Source of the DNA: Tetrapyrgos nigripes
Taxonomy: Eukaryota > Basidiomycota > Agaricomycetes > Agaricales > Campanellaceae
Assembly: GCA_013368315.1 (NCBI GenBank)
Contig: JAACJM010000259.1
Span: 50,514-114,513 of the forward strand
Length of the DNA: 64,000 bases
Reading direction: 5' to 3'
A program made the translations under genes and the position numbers. The notes beneath the pieces were generated by a model that was given only the letters and a program-made list of their open reading frames with translations, did not search any database and was not told the origin of the DNA. Position 1 is the first letter of the stretch; each line of letters starts with the position of its first letter. Positions 1-9,569 of the stretch are shown here, in pieces.

Positions 1-508
1 TACGAAGAAGGGAGACAATGAACGCTTTTGATTGTACGGTGGAACGACACCATTTGGTACTGGATCACGAAGCTCTTGATTCCATGATGGGAGTGGTGAT
101 GAGGCATGCGAATGTGGAAGAGGGGGAGGAGGGGCGGAAATGGGTGAGTTATAATACGGAACGACGCCATTTGTTAATGCTTCAGAAGTTCCCTCTCCGC
201 GAATAATAGGCGTGTTAGACGAATAGGATAGTTCGTTCGGTGAAGGGTACTCCTCATCATCCAGTAGAGGTGGTACGAAGAAGGGAGACAGTGAAAGCTT
301 TTGATTGTACGGTGGAACGACACCATTTGGTATTGTATCACGAAGCTCTTGATTGCATGATGGGAGTAGTGATGAGGCATGCGAATGTGGAAGAGGGGGA
401 GGAGGGGCGGAAATGGGTGAGTTATAATATGGAACGGCGCCATTTGTTAATGCTTCAGAAGTTCCCTCTCCGCGAATAATAGGTGTGTTAGGCGAATAGG
501 ATAGTTCA
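1..508 (-). repeat. In-frame 273-bp tandem duplication inside the Pro-rich gene
   Basis: Positions 1-235 and 274-508 are near-identical direct copies with a period of 273 bp, exactly 91 codons, so the duplication lengthens the protein without shifting frame. Each unit encodes blocks such as SPISAPPPPLPHSHASS and NGVVPPYNQK. Differences are scattered substitutions. More copies may lie beyond the left edge. Confidence 0.85.
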
Positions 509-2131
509 CCTGTAACGCCGCACTGTACTTTGGCCAACGAAGGCGGCTGTGCTGCTGGTGGAGTGTACTGGGTCTTAGCCCACGTCGGTGAAACGCTCGG
601 AGGACTACTTGGTAGTCCACGAAGTGGTAATTCTTTATGTATGTAACTTTCGCTTTCGCAAGTATTAGGTGGAAGCATGCTGGGGTCTGAAGTTGAGAAA
701 ATTGACTGTGATTGAGAGCTTCCAGGAACGTGAACTTGTTCTGCAACTGGCATCGACCACGGATTTAAGGTCGACGGCTGAGAGAAACTGGAAGCATGCA
801 TTGGGGGTAGTGACGGATTCGGATATGAGGGAATAAAGGATCCTTGGTTAATAAAGGGACCATAGGGCACACGAGCACGCATGAACGAGGGTATACCACC
901 GACTTCCCAAGTATAAGGCGTGGAAGTCGCAGGTGCCAATGGGTTCCATTGAGAGGGAAAGAAAGCATCTTGTATTGGACCACCAAGCATATTCGCAAGT
1001 ACACCACCCATTCCCCAAGTATAGGGTAAGAAAGTGGTCGGGGCATATGCCGGAAAAGAGGATGGCTGGGCACCCAAAAATGGGTAATGCTGCGGGTGGT
1101 GGGTACCTGATGTTGCATTCAGAGTAAACTGGGCGTATGCGTCCTGTTGTGGAAGAAAGGGATTTGGATACGGATGAATAAAAGGATTATGCATGTTGTT
1201 AGGATCAACCTGGGGTGGGCAAGTCGACGGAGTAGACCTCGCAATGCGCTGTGGATGATATTGACTCTGGGGCCATTGTGACGAGTGGTTGATATATTCT
1301 GGAAAATGGGACGGCTGGGCAACGGAAACAGGGTAATGTTGCGTGTGGTAAACACCAGACATTGTGTTGAAGAAGCCTGGGCCTGTGCCCTGTTGTGGAA
1401 AAAAGTGATTCGGATATGGATAGATGAAAGGATTATGTAGTACGTGGGTAGGACCACTCTTGGGTACGCAGGTCGGCGCAGACCTTACAATCCGCTGTGG
1501 ATTAAATCGACTCTGGGGCCATAGTGCCGGGTTGGTGTGTGGAAGGCCAAGGGCGACGTTGCTAGCTCCTCCTTTCATCTGTCCCAAAGGTTCTCTGAAA
1601 GACCTCGGTTCTTGGATTGGACTCGATAGGAAGTCGGGTAGCGACGTCAAATGTGGTGGAGTCACGAAATGGCCAGTTACGAATTGCTGGTCATTTTGGC
1701 ATGAAGGCCTACTCACAATTCCAGGATGACAGTCTGGGACACTTCTGTGTGTAACAGTCCCTCCGTCCGTACTCATACTCTCGCAATTCGGTTCCTTTGT
1801 GGACGAAGCGAGACCCACTCTGTCAGCATCATACGGGGCGCCAGTGGCAGGAACGCGGAGTACGGTAGCAGCTATCCAGCGATCAGGATCCACTGTGTTT
1901 GGCCAAGATGGTCAAAGTTGAGGACTCACCATCTTCTTCGAAATCTCTGCCCAAGATACCGGGTCCGTACCCCCACCCCCGGTCAGTACACTGGTTCTCC
2001 CTTCCATCCTTTCCGAAGAGCGTTGACCCTGTAATATCAACAGAAGAGTCTGGCAGAGACACCAACACTTGCTCTGTGGAACGGTGAGCTCAGTATCCAT
2101 AAGACCTAGCTCGAATTAACTTACCAGCCAT
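1..2131 (-). CDS. Pro/Tyr/Asn-rich hypothetical protein, 3' end outside window
   Basis: The start ATG is at 2131-2129. Inferred exons are 2131-2125, 2073-1930 and 1892-1, giving about 680 codons with no stop before the window edge. Intron 1 (2124-2074, 51 nt) starts GTAAGT and ends CCACAG. Intron 2 (1929-1893) starts GTGAGT and ends CACAG and is only 37 nt, but both splices keep the frame. The N-terminus has a short mixed-composition stretch (MAEQVLVSLPDSSVDITGS). The rest is low complexity, rich in Pro, Tyr, Asn, Gln, Ser and His, with recurring NPFI-P-YPNPF-PQQ and WPQS motifs. No catalytic domain, signal peptide or membrane segment is visible. The composition would suit a disordered regulatory protein, but that is inference. 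It is the only long open frame in the first 5 kb and looks like a host gene, because no transposon motif occurs in it. Confidence 0.72.
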
Positions 2132-2337
2132 CTCAGAGAAGAGAGAAGACAAGAGGGAGACTCAAAAAGACACGAGGTCTTCCAAGATTAGCACAAAACG
2201 CTATCCCGCCACGGGCCGTCGACACACCCACGTGACCTTTTCCGTCACGTTAAGGTCCACTGCCACAGGATATATAAGTCCGGAGTCCGGACACATATGT
2301 CGTCGTATACCGTGATATCCGCGTGACCGGTCTGGAG
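2132..2337. other. Upstream region of the Pro-rich gene
   Basis: No coding signal was seen. An A/T-rich GATATATAAG stretch near 2270, about 140 bp upstream of the ATG, could serve as a TATA-like core element for the minus-strand gene, but this is only positional inference. The region ends where the inverted-repeat element at 2338 begins. Confidence 0.3.
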
Positions 2338-3455
2338 CCAAAAATAGTGTTGCCGGAAGCCAAGGTCAAGTTGACCTGAAGTTCCCGAACGGACCGCGCT
2401 TGAGGTGCCTTGAGGCGGCTTCCTTAAGGCTTCTCAAGGTGCCAACCGGAAAAAGTAATAGGCTCTGTCACGCTATTAGACACAGGTAGCCAGGTAGATA
2501 GTGTACTCTTTTCTACATTACATTGAAACCTCCATGGCTGACTCTGCGACCGAGATCGAGACCAGTCCCATTGTCGAGGACGACGTAGAGAGACGACACG
2601 CTGGCTGACAGTCACTCGTCACTGACATGGACAGGTGATGAAGTGACGAGTGACTGTCTGGAATGGGAATCATAGGGCTCCGCACCGTCCAGTAATACTG
2701 GTACGCCCGTATTTTTTACGGGTCCAGTACTGGTACGGTGTACCCGTCCCCGTATTCGTACAGGTTCATCTGGAAGCTTGTACGATACGGGACGGGTACT
2801 GATACGGCAGTATTACGGGTTAATACGGGTATACGGGTCTTTTTGCCAGGAAATGGCCAGGAATCTGATTTGAAATAGACTTATTGGGACTTATTGAGAG
2901 GAATTAATGCGAGAAACAATTTGATGTAGTGCACCGCTCAACGTTAACAGTGCGTTCGAGATGACTTTGAGGCACAAAGCATTTCGGCAATACTTCGGCA
3001 GGTCTCTACGCACCTTTTTTGGTAAGTACATTTTCCCTTGATGTGATCAAGCATCAATTTTCCCAAGATTTTCCGCCGCAAACTGCTCAGTATTTGACGA
3101 TATTTAATTTACAGAGGTAGCATATGGCATAAACACAGAGAAAAGCCTTCGCCGATGCATGGCCGACCCGTATACCGTACAAACCCGTACGACGGCCGTA
3201 AAAAATACGGTCCAATACGGGTTTACCCGTCCAGTACCCGTACCCGTATTGGACCCTGCAGCGGCCTTGTACGGTACGGGACCGTATCCGTCGTACGGTA
3301 CCAGTACAAACCGTACAGTACTGGTACGGCGCGGAGCCCTAGGGAATCAGTCCCATCAAGGCCTTGGTTAGTGCCGATCGTCGGCATCCAAATCGGGACC
3401 TTAAGGCGCTCCAAGGTGCAAGCTACCTTGGCTTCCGGCAACACTAGCCAAAAAG
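2338..3455. mobile_element. Nested non-autonomous inverted-repeat element
   Basis: The left end (2343-2365, TGTTGCCGGAAGCCAAGGT) recurs inverted near 3425-3447. Inside it a second inverted repeat begins near 2672 and ends near 3352, both ends containing TAGGGCTCCGC. The inner arms, about 160 bp each, are rich in CGGGTAC/GTACCCG and TACTGGTAC motifs and can fold on each other. Short open frames across the arms are palindrome by-products. No transposase is encoded, so MITE-type elements are the likely explanation. Superfamily is unresolved because target duplications are not clear. Confidence 0.5.
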
Positions 3456-3525
3456 AACCGATCAGACTCGATCTTCTCCCAAAACGCACAATATACCGTT
3501 ATATGCCTGTCATTTACTACGCAAA

Positions 3526-3606
3526 GTAAGTGTTGGTAGCCTACTGGTTAAGCGTGTCAAGCTGGAGCAAAGGATGTGGGTTCGATCCTGTGCTTGTGCT
3601 TTTTTA
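3526..3606 (+). other. tRNA-like Pol III module, possible SINE head
   Basis: An A-box match (TAGCCTACTGG, 3538-3548) and a B-box match (GGTTCGATCC, about 3590) are spaced roughly as in a tRNA and are followed by a run of six T. The acceptor and T stems do not pair well, so a functional tRNA is unlikely. A tRNA-derived SINE promoter or tRNA pseudogene fits better. Confidence 0.4.
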
Positions 3607-3664
3607 TTACACCTCGAGGCGAGGCGCTAGCCATATGTCCATACTTATATATCCCCGGCACACA

Positions 3665-5263
3665 CAGCGGGGCGCATTTTTGTGCACTCTTAAATGACGG
3701 ATAGTTCACACGATTTTGGGTGAGATAAATTTGATTGTATTAGCTGCCAAAAAAGGGGTCGCAAAAGCTCAAATTATGCGCTCAAGTTTTTCCATGCTAA
3801 ACTTTTTACTCACTCATGACCAAAAAAGGGAAACAAATAGTATTCGAATTTTGATTTGTGAGAAAATGCGAAAAAGGTATGATCACTATTTGTGTGCCGG
3901 ACTCCGGCGAGTAAAAGGAAAAGCACTGCGGATGGGAAAATCTAAACTTAAATGAAGGATTTTTCCTCAGCACCGGACCTACTCCATATGGCACCGATTT
4001 GAGGCCGATATTCCATATGGAGTATGCCCGGCTGTAGAGAAAAATCGGTAATTTAAGTTCGTGTTTTTCAATGCCCCAGTGAATTCATTTTACTCGCCGG
4101 AATCCGGCACACAAATACTGATCATGCCTTTTGCGCATTTTCTTACAAATCAAAACTCGAATACTATTTACTTCCTCTTTTTGGTCACAAATGAATAAAA
4201 AGTTTAGCACGGAAAAGCTCAAGCGCATGATTTGAGCTTTTGCGACCCGGTTTTTTAGCAGTAAATACAATGGATTTTATCTCACCCAAAATCATGTGAA
4301 CTATCCGTCATTTACAGCTGTTTTCATAAAGCTTGACACTCGCGCGAGAAAAAAATAATTTGTAATCAAATTTTGAAAAATTTTAAAGTAGTTGAGGCTA
4401 ACGGCCTCTGACGACGTCAAAATACCCTCAGCTGCATCAAGACTCGACGAGGTTATGCCCTCGGAGGACCCCTGCTAATACACAAATGTCTTATCTGGGC
4501 GGCGCCGAACCAAACAGATTTTTGACCTTTGGCCCCAGAAATTTTTGTCCGAATCTCTGTAAAAGGCGATCTTAAAGCCTGGCCCAATTTTACAGCCCAC
4601 ATTTGCTTCACGACGCGTCTCAGCAGCCGGATCATCGTATTCCGAACGTCTACTGAGGTGCTGAGGGGTTTTAGTCTAATCCATTGTTGAGGCTCAAAGC
4701 TCTTGACTTCCTCGACATCATCTGTAGCAGACTGTAGCAGTAGTGTCTATATGGTTAAGAGCCTAAACCTATATCCCGGCCCATGTCCGTTGGAGCGAGC
4801 CGCCCTAGGCTTGTGCCGTCTCACCTCAAAAAAGTTTCCGCGCACCTAGGTCTAGTCTTCCGGTAGGCTGACTTAACGGCTCACAAGCTTACTAGAGTCA
4901 GGTTCTGGAGCTTCTTGTTCGAACCTAGTCAGGGCGGCGCCTACTAGAGTCATGATCTGGGGCGCCATTTTTGTCAGAACTTTCTTGGAGATATTCCGTG
5001 GATTTGGGCCTCAAATTTGTCCGAACTGGGATCAGTCAGTCCAGTGTATTCGCAGGGGTCCTACCCTAGGTCGGCCCTATCGAAGTCATGAAGAAAGATG
5101 TGTCCTTAGACTCCTTACGACCTCAATTCCACCGACGCTTACAATCCAAATTTGAAATTTTGAAATTTTGATTACAAAATTTCCTCGCGCGAGTGTCAAG
5201 CTTTATGAAAAGTGCTGTAAGAATGCACAAAAATGGCTGGCAAATATGCTCCGCGCCCCGCTG
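3665..5263. mobile_element. TIR element X, non-autonomous, related to the MULE ends
   Basis: The left end (CAGCGGGGCGC at 3665, then ATTTTTGTGCACTCTTA) and the right end (5150-5263) are inverted copies sharing CATAAAGCTTGACACTCG. The left arm is split by the MITE at 3693-4312 and resumes at 4315. The right arm coincides with the left TIR of the MULE at 5209, so either X is a MULE-derived element or the two overlap. The interior (4380-5150) shows no coding signal, only degenerate internal inverted repeats. A clean flanking duplication was not found. Confidence 0.5.
3693..4312. mobile_element. 620-bp foldback MITE with TA target duplication
   Basis: Arms of about 265 bp at 3693-3955 and 4050-4312 are inverted copies beginning AATGACGGATAGTTCACA, with scattered substitutions and a loop of about 95 bp. 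It is flanked by TA on both sides (3691-3692, 4313-4314). Removing it rejoins TCTTA with CAGC, matching the undisturbed right arm of element X. The TA duplication suggests Tc1/mariner (Stowaway-like) mobilisation. Short open frames in the arms are not genes. Confidence 0.8.
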
Positions 5264-5420
5264 TGACAGCGGGGCGCGGACTAAATGCAATTCGCTCACC
5301 ACTTTTCGATCCGACGCAAGCTGTTGTCAACTAAGTACAAATAATGACATAAGCGATGTCGCGTCGGATTTTTGCAAGTCCTTTCGCGGCCTTCACTCTA
5401 GGTATCTACATATGTATGTA
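5209..5420 (+). repeat. Left terminal inverted repeat of the MULE
   Basis: About 210 bp starting AAAGTGCTGTAAGAATGCAC and continuing through CTAAATGCAATTCGCTCACC and GACGCAAGCTGTTGTCAAC. The inverted counterpart is at 13130-13286 plus 17924-17963, split by the hAT element. The copies differ by scattered substitutions and by the GC palindrome at 5250-5280. Confidence 0.8.
5250..5280. repeat. 31-bp perfect GC-rich palindrome
   Basis: A perfect palindrome centred on 5265, made of TCCGCGCCCCGCT, a GTGAC centre and the inverse. It sits inside the left TIR of the MULE. The right TIR has a shorter unduplicated form at the same place, so the palindrome is probably a local expansion, or head-to-head TIR tips. 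Confidence 0.8.
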
Positions 5421-5602
5421 AGCGCCGCCAGTCGTTTGGCCAGGTCTTTGAACTGAGAGTATCTAGGTATAGGATTTCTCATATTATATATTAAGTACTC
5501 TGAGATTGACAAAACTGCAAGAAAAAGCTTAAGGAACAACCATTTCCACGTCAACGTGAATTCTTTTTAGGCCCCATAGTGTTCTTCGAGATTCGGGCTT
5601 GT

Positions 5603-5991
5603 CAAGGGGGTCCGGACCGGGAAATCCCGTACCGGGGTTGGTAGGTAGGTTCCTCTGGAGGAGGCGAAAATTTTTTTTTTGACCCCCCCGAAAATGCGCC
5701 TTAGAACAATTTTTCGCTCACTGTTGGCAGTAATACATGTTGTTCACAATGCATCTAAGGTCTGATAATACTGCTTTGACCACGTTGCAGTCAATTTTTC
5801 GTTGAAGGTTCCGCAAAGCTTCTGACTAGCACAGCAGTTCAAATAATTGATGTAATCATAAGTCACATGCTATTGCTATATTAAGCAGGTAACCTACTAT
5901 ATAAGGAAGGTAAGGTAGGTAGGTTCCCTTGATGGGGCGCAAATTTTTTTTCCGACCCCCGGTATAATTTAATTCTTTTTGGACCCCCTTG
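5603..5991. mobile_element. hAT-type MITE 1 (CAAGGGG family)
   Basis: 389 bp, starting CAAGGGGGTCC and ending GGACCCCCTTG. It is flanked by a perfect 8-bp duplication GGGCTTGT at 5595-5602 and 5992-5999. It has no coding capacity, and both halves carry poly-A/T and poly-G/C tracts. The 8-bp duplication indicates mobilisation by a hAT transposase. It lies at the 3' end of the MULE gene. Confidence 0.85.
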
Positions 5992-6737
5992 GGGCTTGTG
6001 TCTTGTTAGTGGGCCAAGTAGGTAGACATTTTCTGCCGCTCTCCGTCTTCAAACGCATGTCCTGTACAAAATTAACAAGGTCATGACCCAGTCCGCGTCC
6101 GTTGTTTCTGCCGAGAAGACTGTTGAGCCAAATGAGGTCTGCCATATCTGCGTTCTCTTCTAAATACTGAGCTGCGTCCATTAATTTCTGACTTAGGTCG
6201 TGGACGCGCTGGCGCTTTTTCGCGATCTGGACAAATCACGGAGAACGCGTATGTCATAAGTATCATATGACATCTCGGCAATGTTGATTGTTCTCACCTC
6301 TTCCACAGTTTTCTCATCCACGTCAATGTCTGGTATTCCAGTTGGTTGTGCATTGTTGTTCCCATTGTTACTCCCATCCACGTCGCTGCTCGTTTCCTCT
6401 AGATTCCGCTTACGAGACAACTGCACAAGATGCATTGTGCTTGGTTTACCAATAACTGACCGCCACTTGCCATCAACGAGCTTTTCGTCATCACTCAGGA
6501 AGAGATGGTCGTCTCCGTCTGTTATGCTTCCTGGATCGTCTTCTTCATTTGTCATTTGCATCACTGGAGCAGTTATAGAGGACGGAATTCGGAGAATGGG
6601 TTGTCGGTAGATGGGAATACAACGACGACGAATGACCTCTAGGAAAAATGTTGCGGGTGGCCTAGCAACTGCTTGGACCAGGTGTTTGCATAAGCAGTGA
6701 GTATCATATTTCTGCTGGCTGCAGTTGCATAGCCATT

Positions 6738-9569
6738 AGGTAGGGTCAGAGTGCCCGTTTTTGACCTGTTTCAAAGAAGCGCATCAGGGAAAGCCTCAAA
6801 GGCACTTTTATGCAAATGTAGCCTAATTATGCAATTTCGGAATGAAAATGCATAATTTTGTAAGATCCATCTCACATATTGTATAATGTCTGTAATGCAT
6901 TGCATAACTATGCACACAACGCACCTTCATGCACTCTGTTGAATGATATATGCTCACTGTTGTATGAAGGAGTCATGGATGAGTTCATAGGAGGAGGGTC
7001 AAAATTTACTTCATCTGTGCTTTTTGGATATATTCAGCAAGTGGACACTGGACAGAATGTAAGATATATAGTTACAACAGAACTGCCTAAGAGGAGAGAA
7101 CCTGTACACAAATTCAAGAGGTAGCAACATTGACTTGATGTATCGATTCACTGGAGAAGGAACTTAACCAAAATACCAAAGAAGATTGCCAGGCGGCGAC
7201 TTCCCAAACAATTGAAACTCTGCTGAAGAACTATACAGCTGCTCCCATAAGCGCGTCAACAAATGGTCACCTGACCATGTTGACTTATTCTTTTCACTCC
7301 CAAGTCCAAAGCCAAGCGTTGCAATTCCCCTCAGCCTGTCCATTCTTCCCGGTAACGAGACTTACTCTGCTACTCTTACTCTTATAGTAGCTCAAGTGCT
7401 GCAACACTGGTCCATTCGGAACCTATTCCTTCCACCCCTCATGCAGGTGAGTCTCGACCTTCTGCCTCTTCTTTCTATACTGATATTTTGTCAAAACAGG
7501 CTCTGATAGCTTCCTGTTTTTAGGACCACCTTGATGTACAGGGAAGAGCAAGGATGACTGGAGAGCTATGGGTTGGTCTTTGGTTGACTTTGGCTCAGGC
7601 CTGTTGTATGTACCAGGTATGTTTCTTCTACTCTTTTGTTGATCCCTGCCGAGCGCTGAGCAGTACTTTCTCTTGCTCATCAGGTATTCAGGATGTGTGC
7701 AGGGGTTATATATGTATAGGTACGTCTGTTATCCTTTTGTTTTTGGTGTGGGTTGACCCTTATTATGCCTTAGGTTTCATTGTATCAGTCACCAATTCAA
7801 ATCCATGTATACACAGGAGGTATGTATGCGACATCTCCCATTGTTCCTTACGCTGATTGCTGTCATTCTAGGTATCCAGGCCATGTTGTGTCAATATAGT
7901 TGTAGTGTAATTTTTGGCTGCACAATGTCTTCCGTTGTTCCTTATGCTGATCGCTGTTGTTTGTGATGGTATCCAGGCCATTTCGTGTTGACATAGTTGT
8001 AGTGTAGTTCTCAGGTGTCTCTTGTAGTGTAGCTATTCCGTATGCACACTTTATGATTGTAGTCCTTGTCAATATACATCCTTTGATCCATTCATATTGA
8101 TTTTATTGTGTTGAATGTAACAAAGAAGTGGATATTTGACAGTGAAAACTGTGAGCTAAGAAGTATAACCTATGCATTCTGTCGCATAAAATAGTAAAAT
8201 TTGTGCATAACTTATGGATCTCATCGGGGGACTTGCATGAGGTGCATAATTTGCATAATTACACCATTTTATGCATTACCATGCAATTTTCAGTATCTCT
8301 TATGCATTTATTGCATGAAAGTGCCTTGGAGGCTTTTCCTGATGTGTTGCAACCGACTGCAACAACATCTTGAAACAGCTTCGACCCTCCACCTGCAACG
8401 AAAGCCTGTTGCAGCTTCCACTTTCTTACTAAATCAGACTTATGTACAACCTATGTATCCAAATTAAATTTTAAATTTTTTTGTCTTTATCGTGGATATA
8501 CACGTGTGTCCACTACTGCAGGTGTACTCTCTCTTCATTGACGAATCCCTCACATCCCTCTGGCATGGCGAAGAGAAAGGTGGAGCACAGCAACCAAAAT
8601 ACTCAGAGTTGTAGTCTTCGTTATCCATTTCAGAACATGTAGAGAAAGTCTCAGACAAGGGGGTGGCGGAATAGAAATTCCATACATCCCCTCCAAAAAA
8701 ATTTAGCAAGACCCTCTGACCCCCCCTCTCCTTCCATATATGGTAAATCTGAAGTCACATGTATTGATAATTACTAATCAGATTATCTGCAATGAGGAGG
8801 GAGGACCTCAGATATCCTCAAACCCAATTCAAATGAAATGATTGATACATTTGTTATTCTGAAATAGCTGGAAACACTTCAAAACTTCTGAAAAACTTGG
8901 TATCATGTCACCCTCAGCTTCGGGAACCTACTTAGATGCCCACCTGGAGAGGGTCCAAAAAAATTTAGCAGGACCTTGGACCCCCCCTCCCCCCCAGGTG
9001 ATGTGCTGGATATCCATTCCACCACCCCCTTGGTCTTGGTCTCGGAGTCCATAGAGGCATCCAAGGTAGAGTCAGAAAAACTTGATCAGTCTGAGCTGGA
9101 AGAGGATGAAGAGGGGTCTTCTCCTTTGTTTTTGAATGTGTATGAACTATCAAGTTGCAGTTGGAAATCAAGAGGGACAGCTGGAGATGGCATTTGGACA
9201 GTAGGTTGTGCTAAACCTTCTTGTTGGAGTCATCGTTTCAAGATATTTTCACAGCGTCGGGATCGGCTTACTTGGGCCTTGTGGAATTGAAGGAATGTAT
9301 TTATTAGTTTCTGAGCATGACTGTGATGGGTAGCAGGCGCAGGCATGACAGACAGTAGTGTAGGGACCTGGTAGAGTTGCATAATCCAGACTTTTTTCAG
9401 AATATTACTTTTCTAGGCAGTGAGCAACGAAGAGGAACAAAGGCCTGCAACGCCTTAGAAGAAAGGGCAGTCAGACTAACAGGCCGTTCCATGACCATTT
9501 TGTGAGGTTGCAACAGCACCTGAAACAGGTGTGTGAAATGCGTCAAAAATGGGCACTCTGACCCTACCT
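6738..9569. mobile_element. 2.8-kb element Y with ATT target duplication
   Basis: The termini are near-perfect inverted repeats (AGGTAGGGTCAGAGTGCCC followed by RTTTTTGAC). It is flanked by ATT at 6735-6737 and 9570-9572. Excision leaves codons that join ITDISK to WLCNCS of the MULE SWIM finger in frame, confirming the borders. Secondary inverted repeats at 6770-6850 and 8230-8365 (GGAAAGCCT..AAGGCACTTT..ATGCAA) suggest a further rearrangement. No transposase was recognised. A possible plus-strand open stretch (6960-7125) and intron-like GT..AG spacing over 7430-7900 could be remnants of a captured gene. Superfamily unknown; 3-bp duplications occur in PIF/Harbinger and CACTA elements. Confidence 0.75.
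8656..9032. mobile_element. MITE 3 of the CAAGGGG family, degraded
   Basis: Starts CAAGGGGGTGG and ends CCACCCCCTTG. The inner arms share CAAAAAAATTTAGCA and GACCCCCCC blocks in inverted order (8684-8735, 8942-9000). The flanking 8-mers GTCTCAGA and GTCTTGGT match only partly, consistent with an older insertion inside element Y. Confidence 0.6.

Noticed and set aside
3155..3529. A 124-codon plus-strand frame with overlapping frames on both strands
   Set aside because: It lies in the inverted GTACCCG-rich arms of a MITE. Its composition follows the palindromic repeats and no domain is visible.
7554..7856. Plus-strand frame with Phe/Tyr/Cys-rich sequence in element Y
   Set aside because: Composition is that of intronic or non-coding T-rich DNA, with repeated GGTATG strings and no domain. 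It is kept only as a note on element Y.
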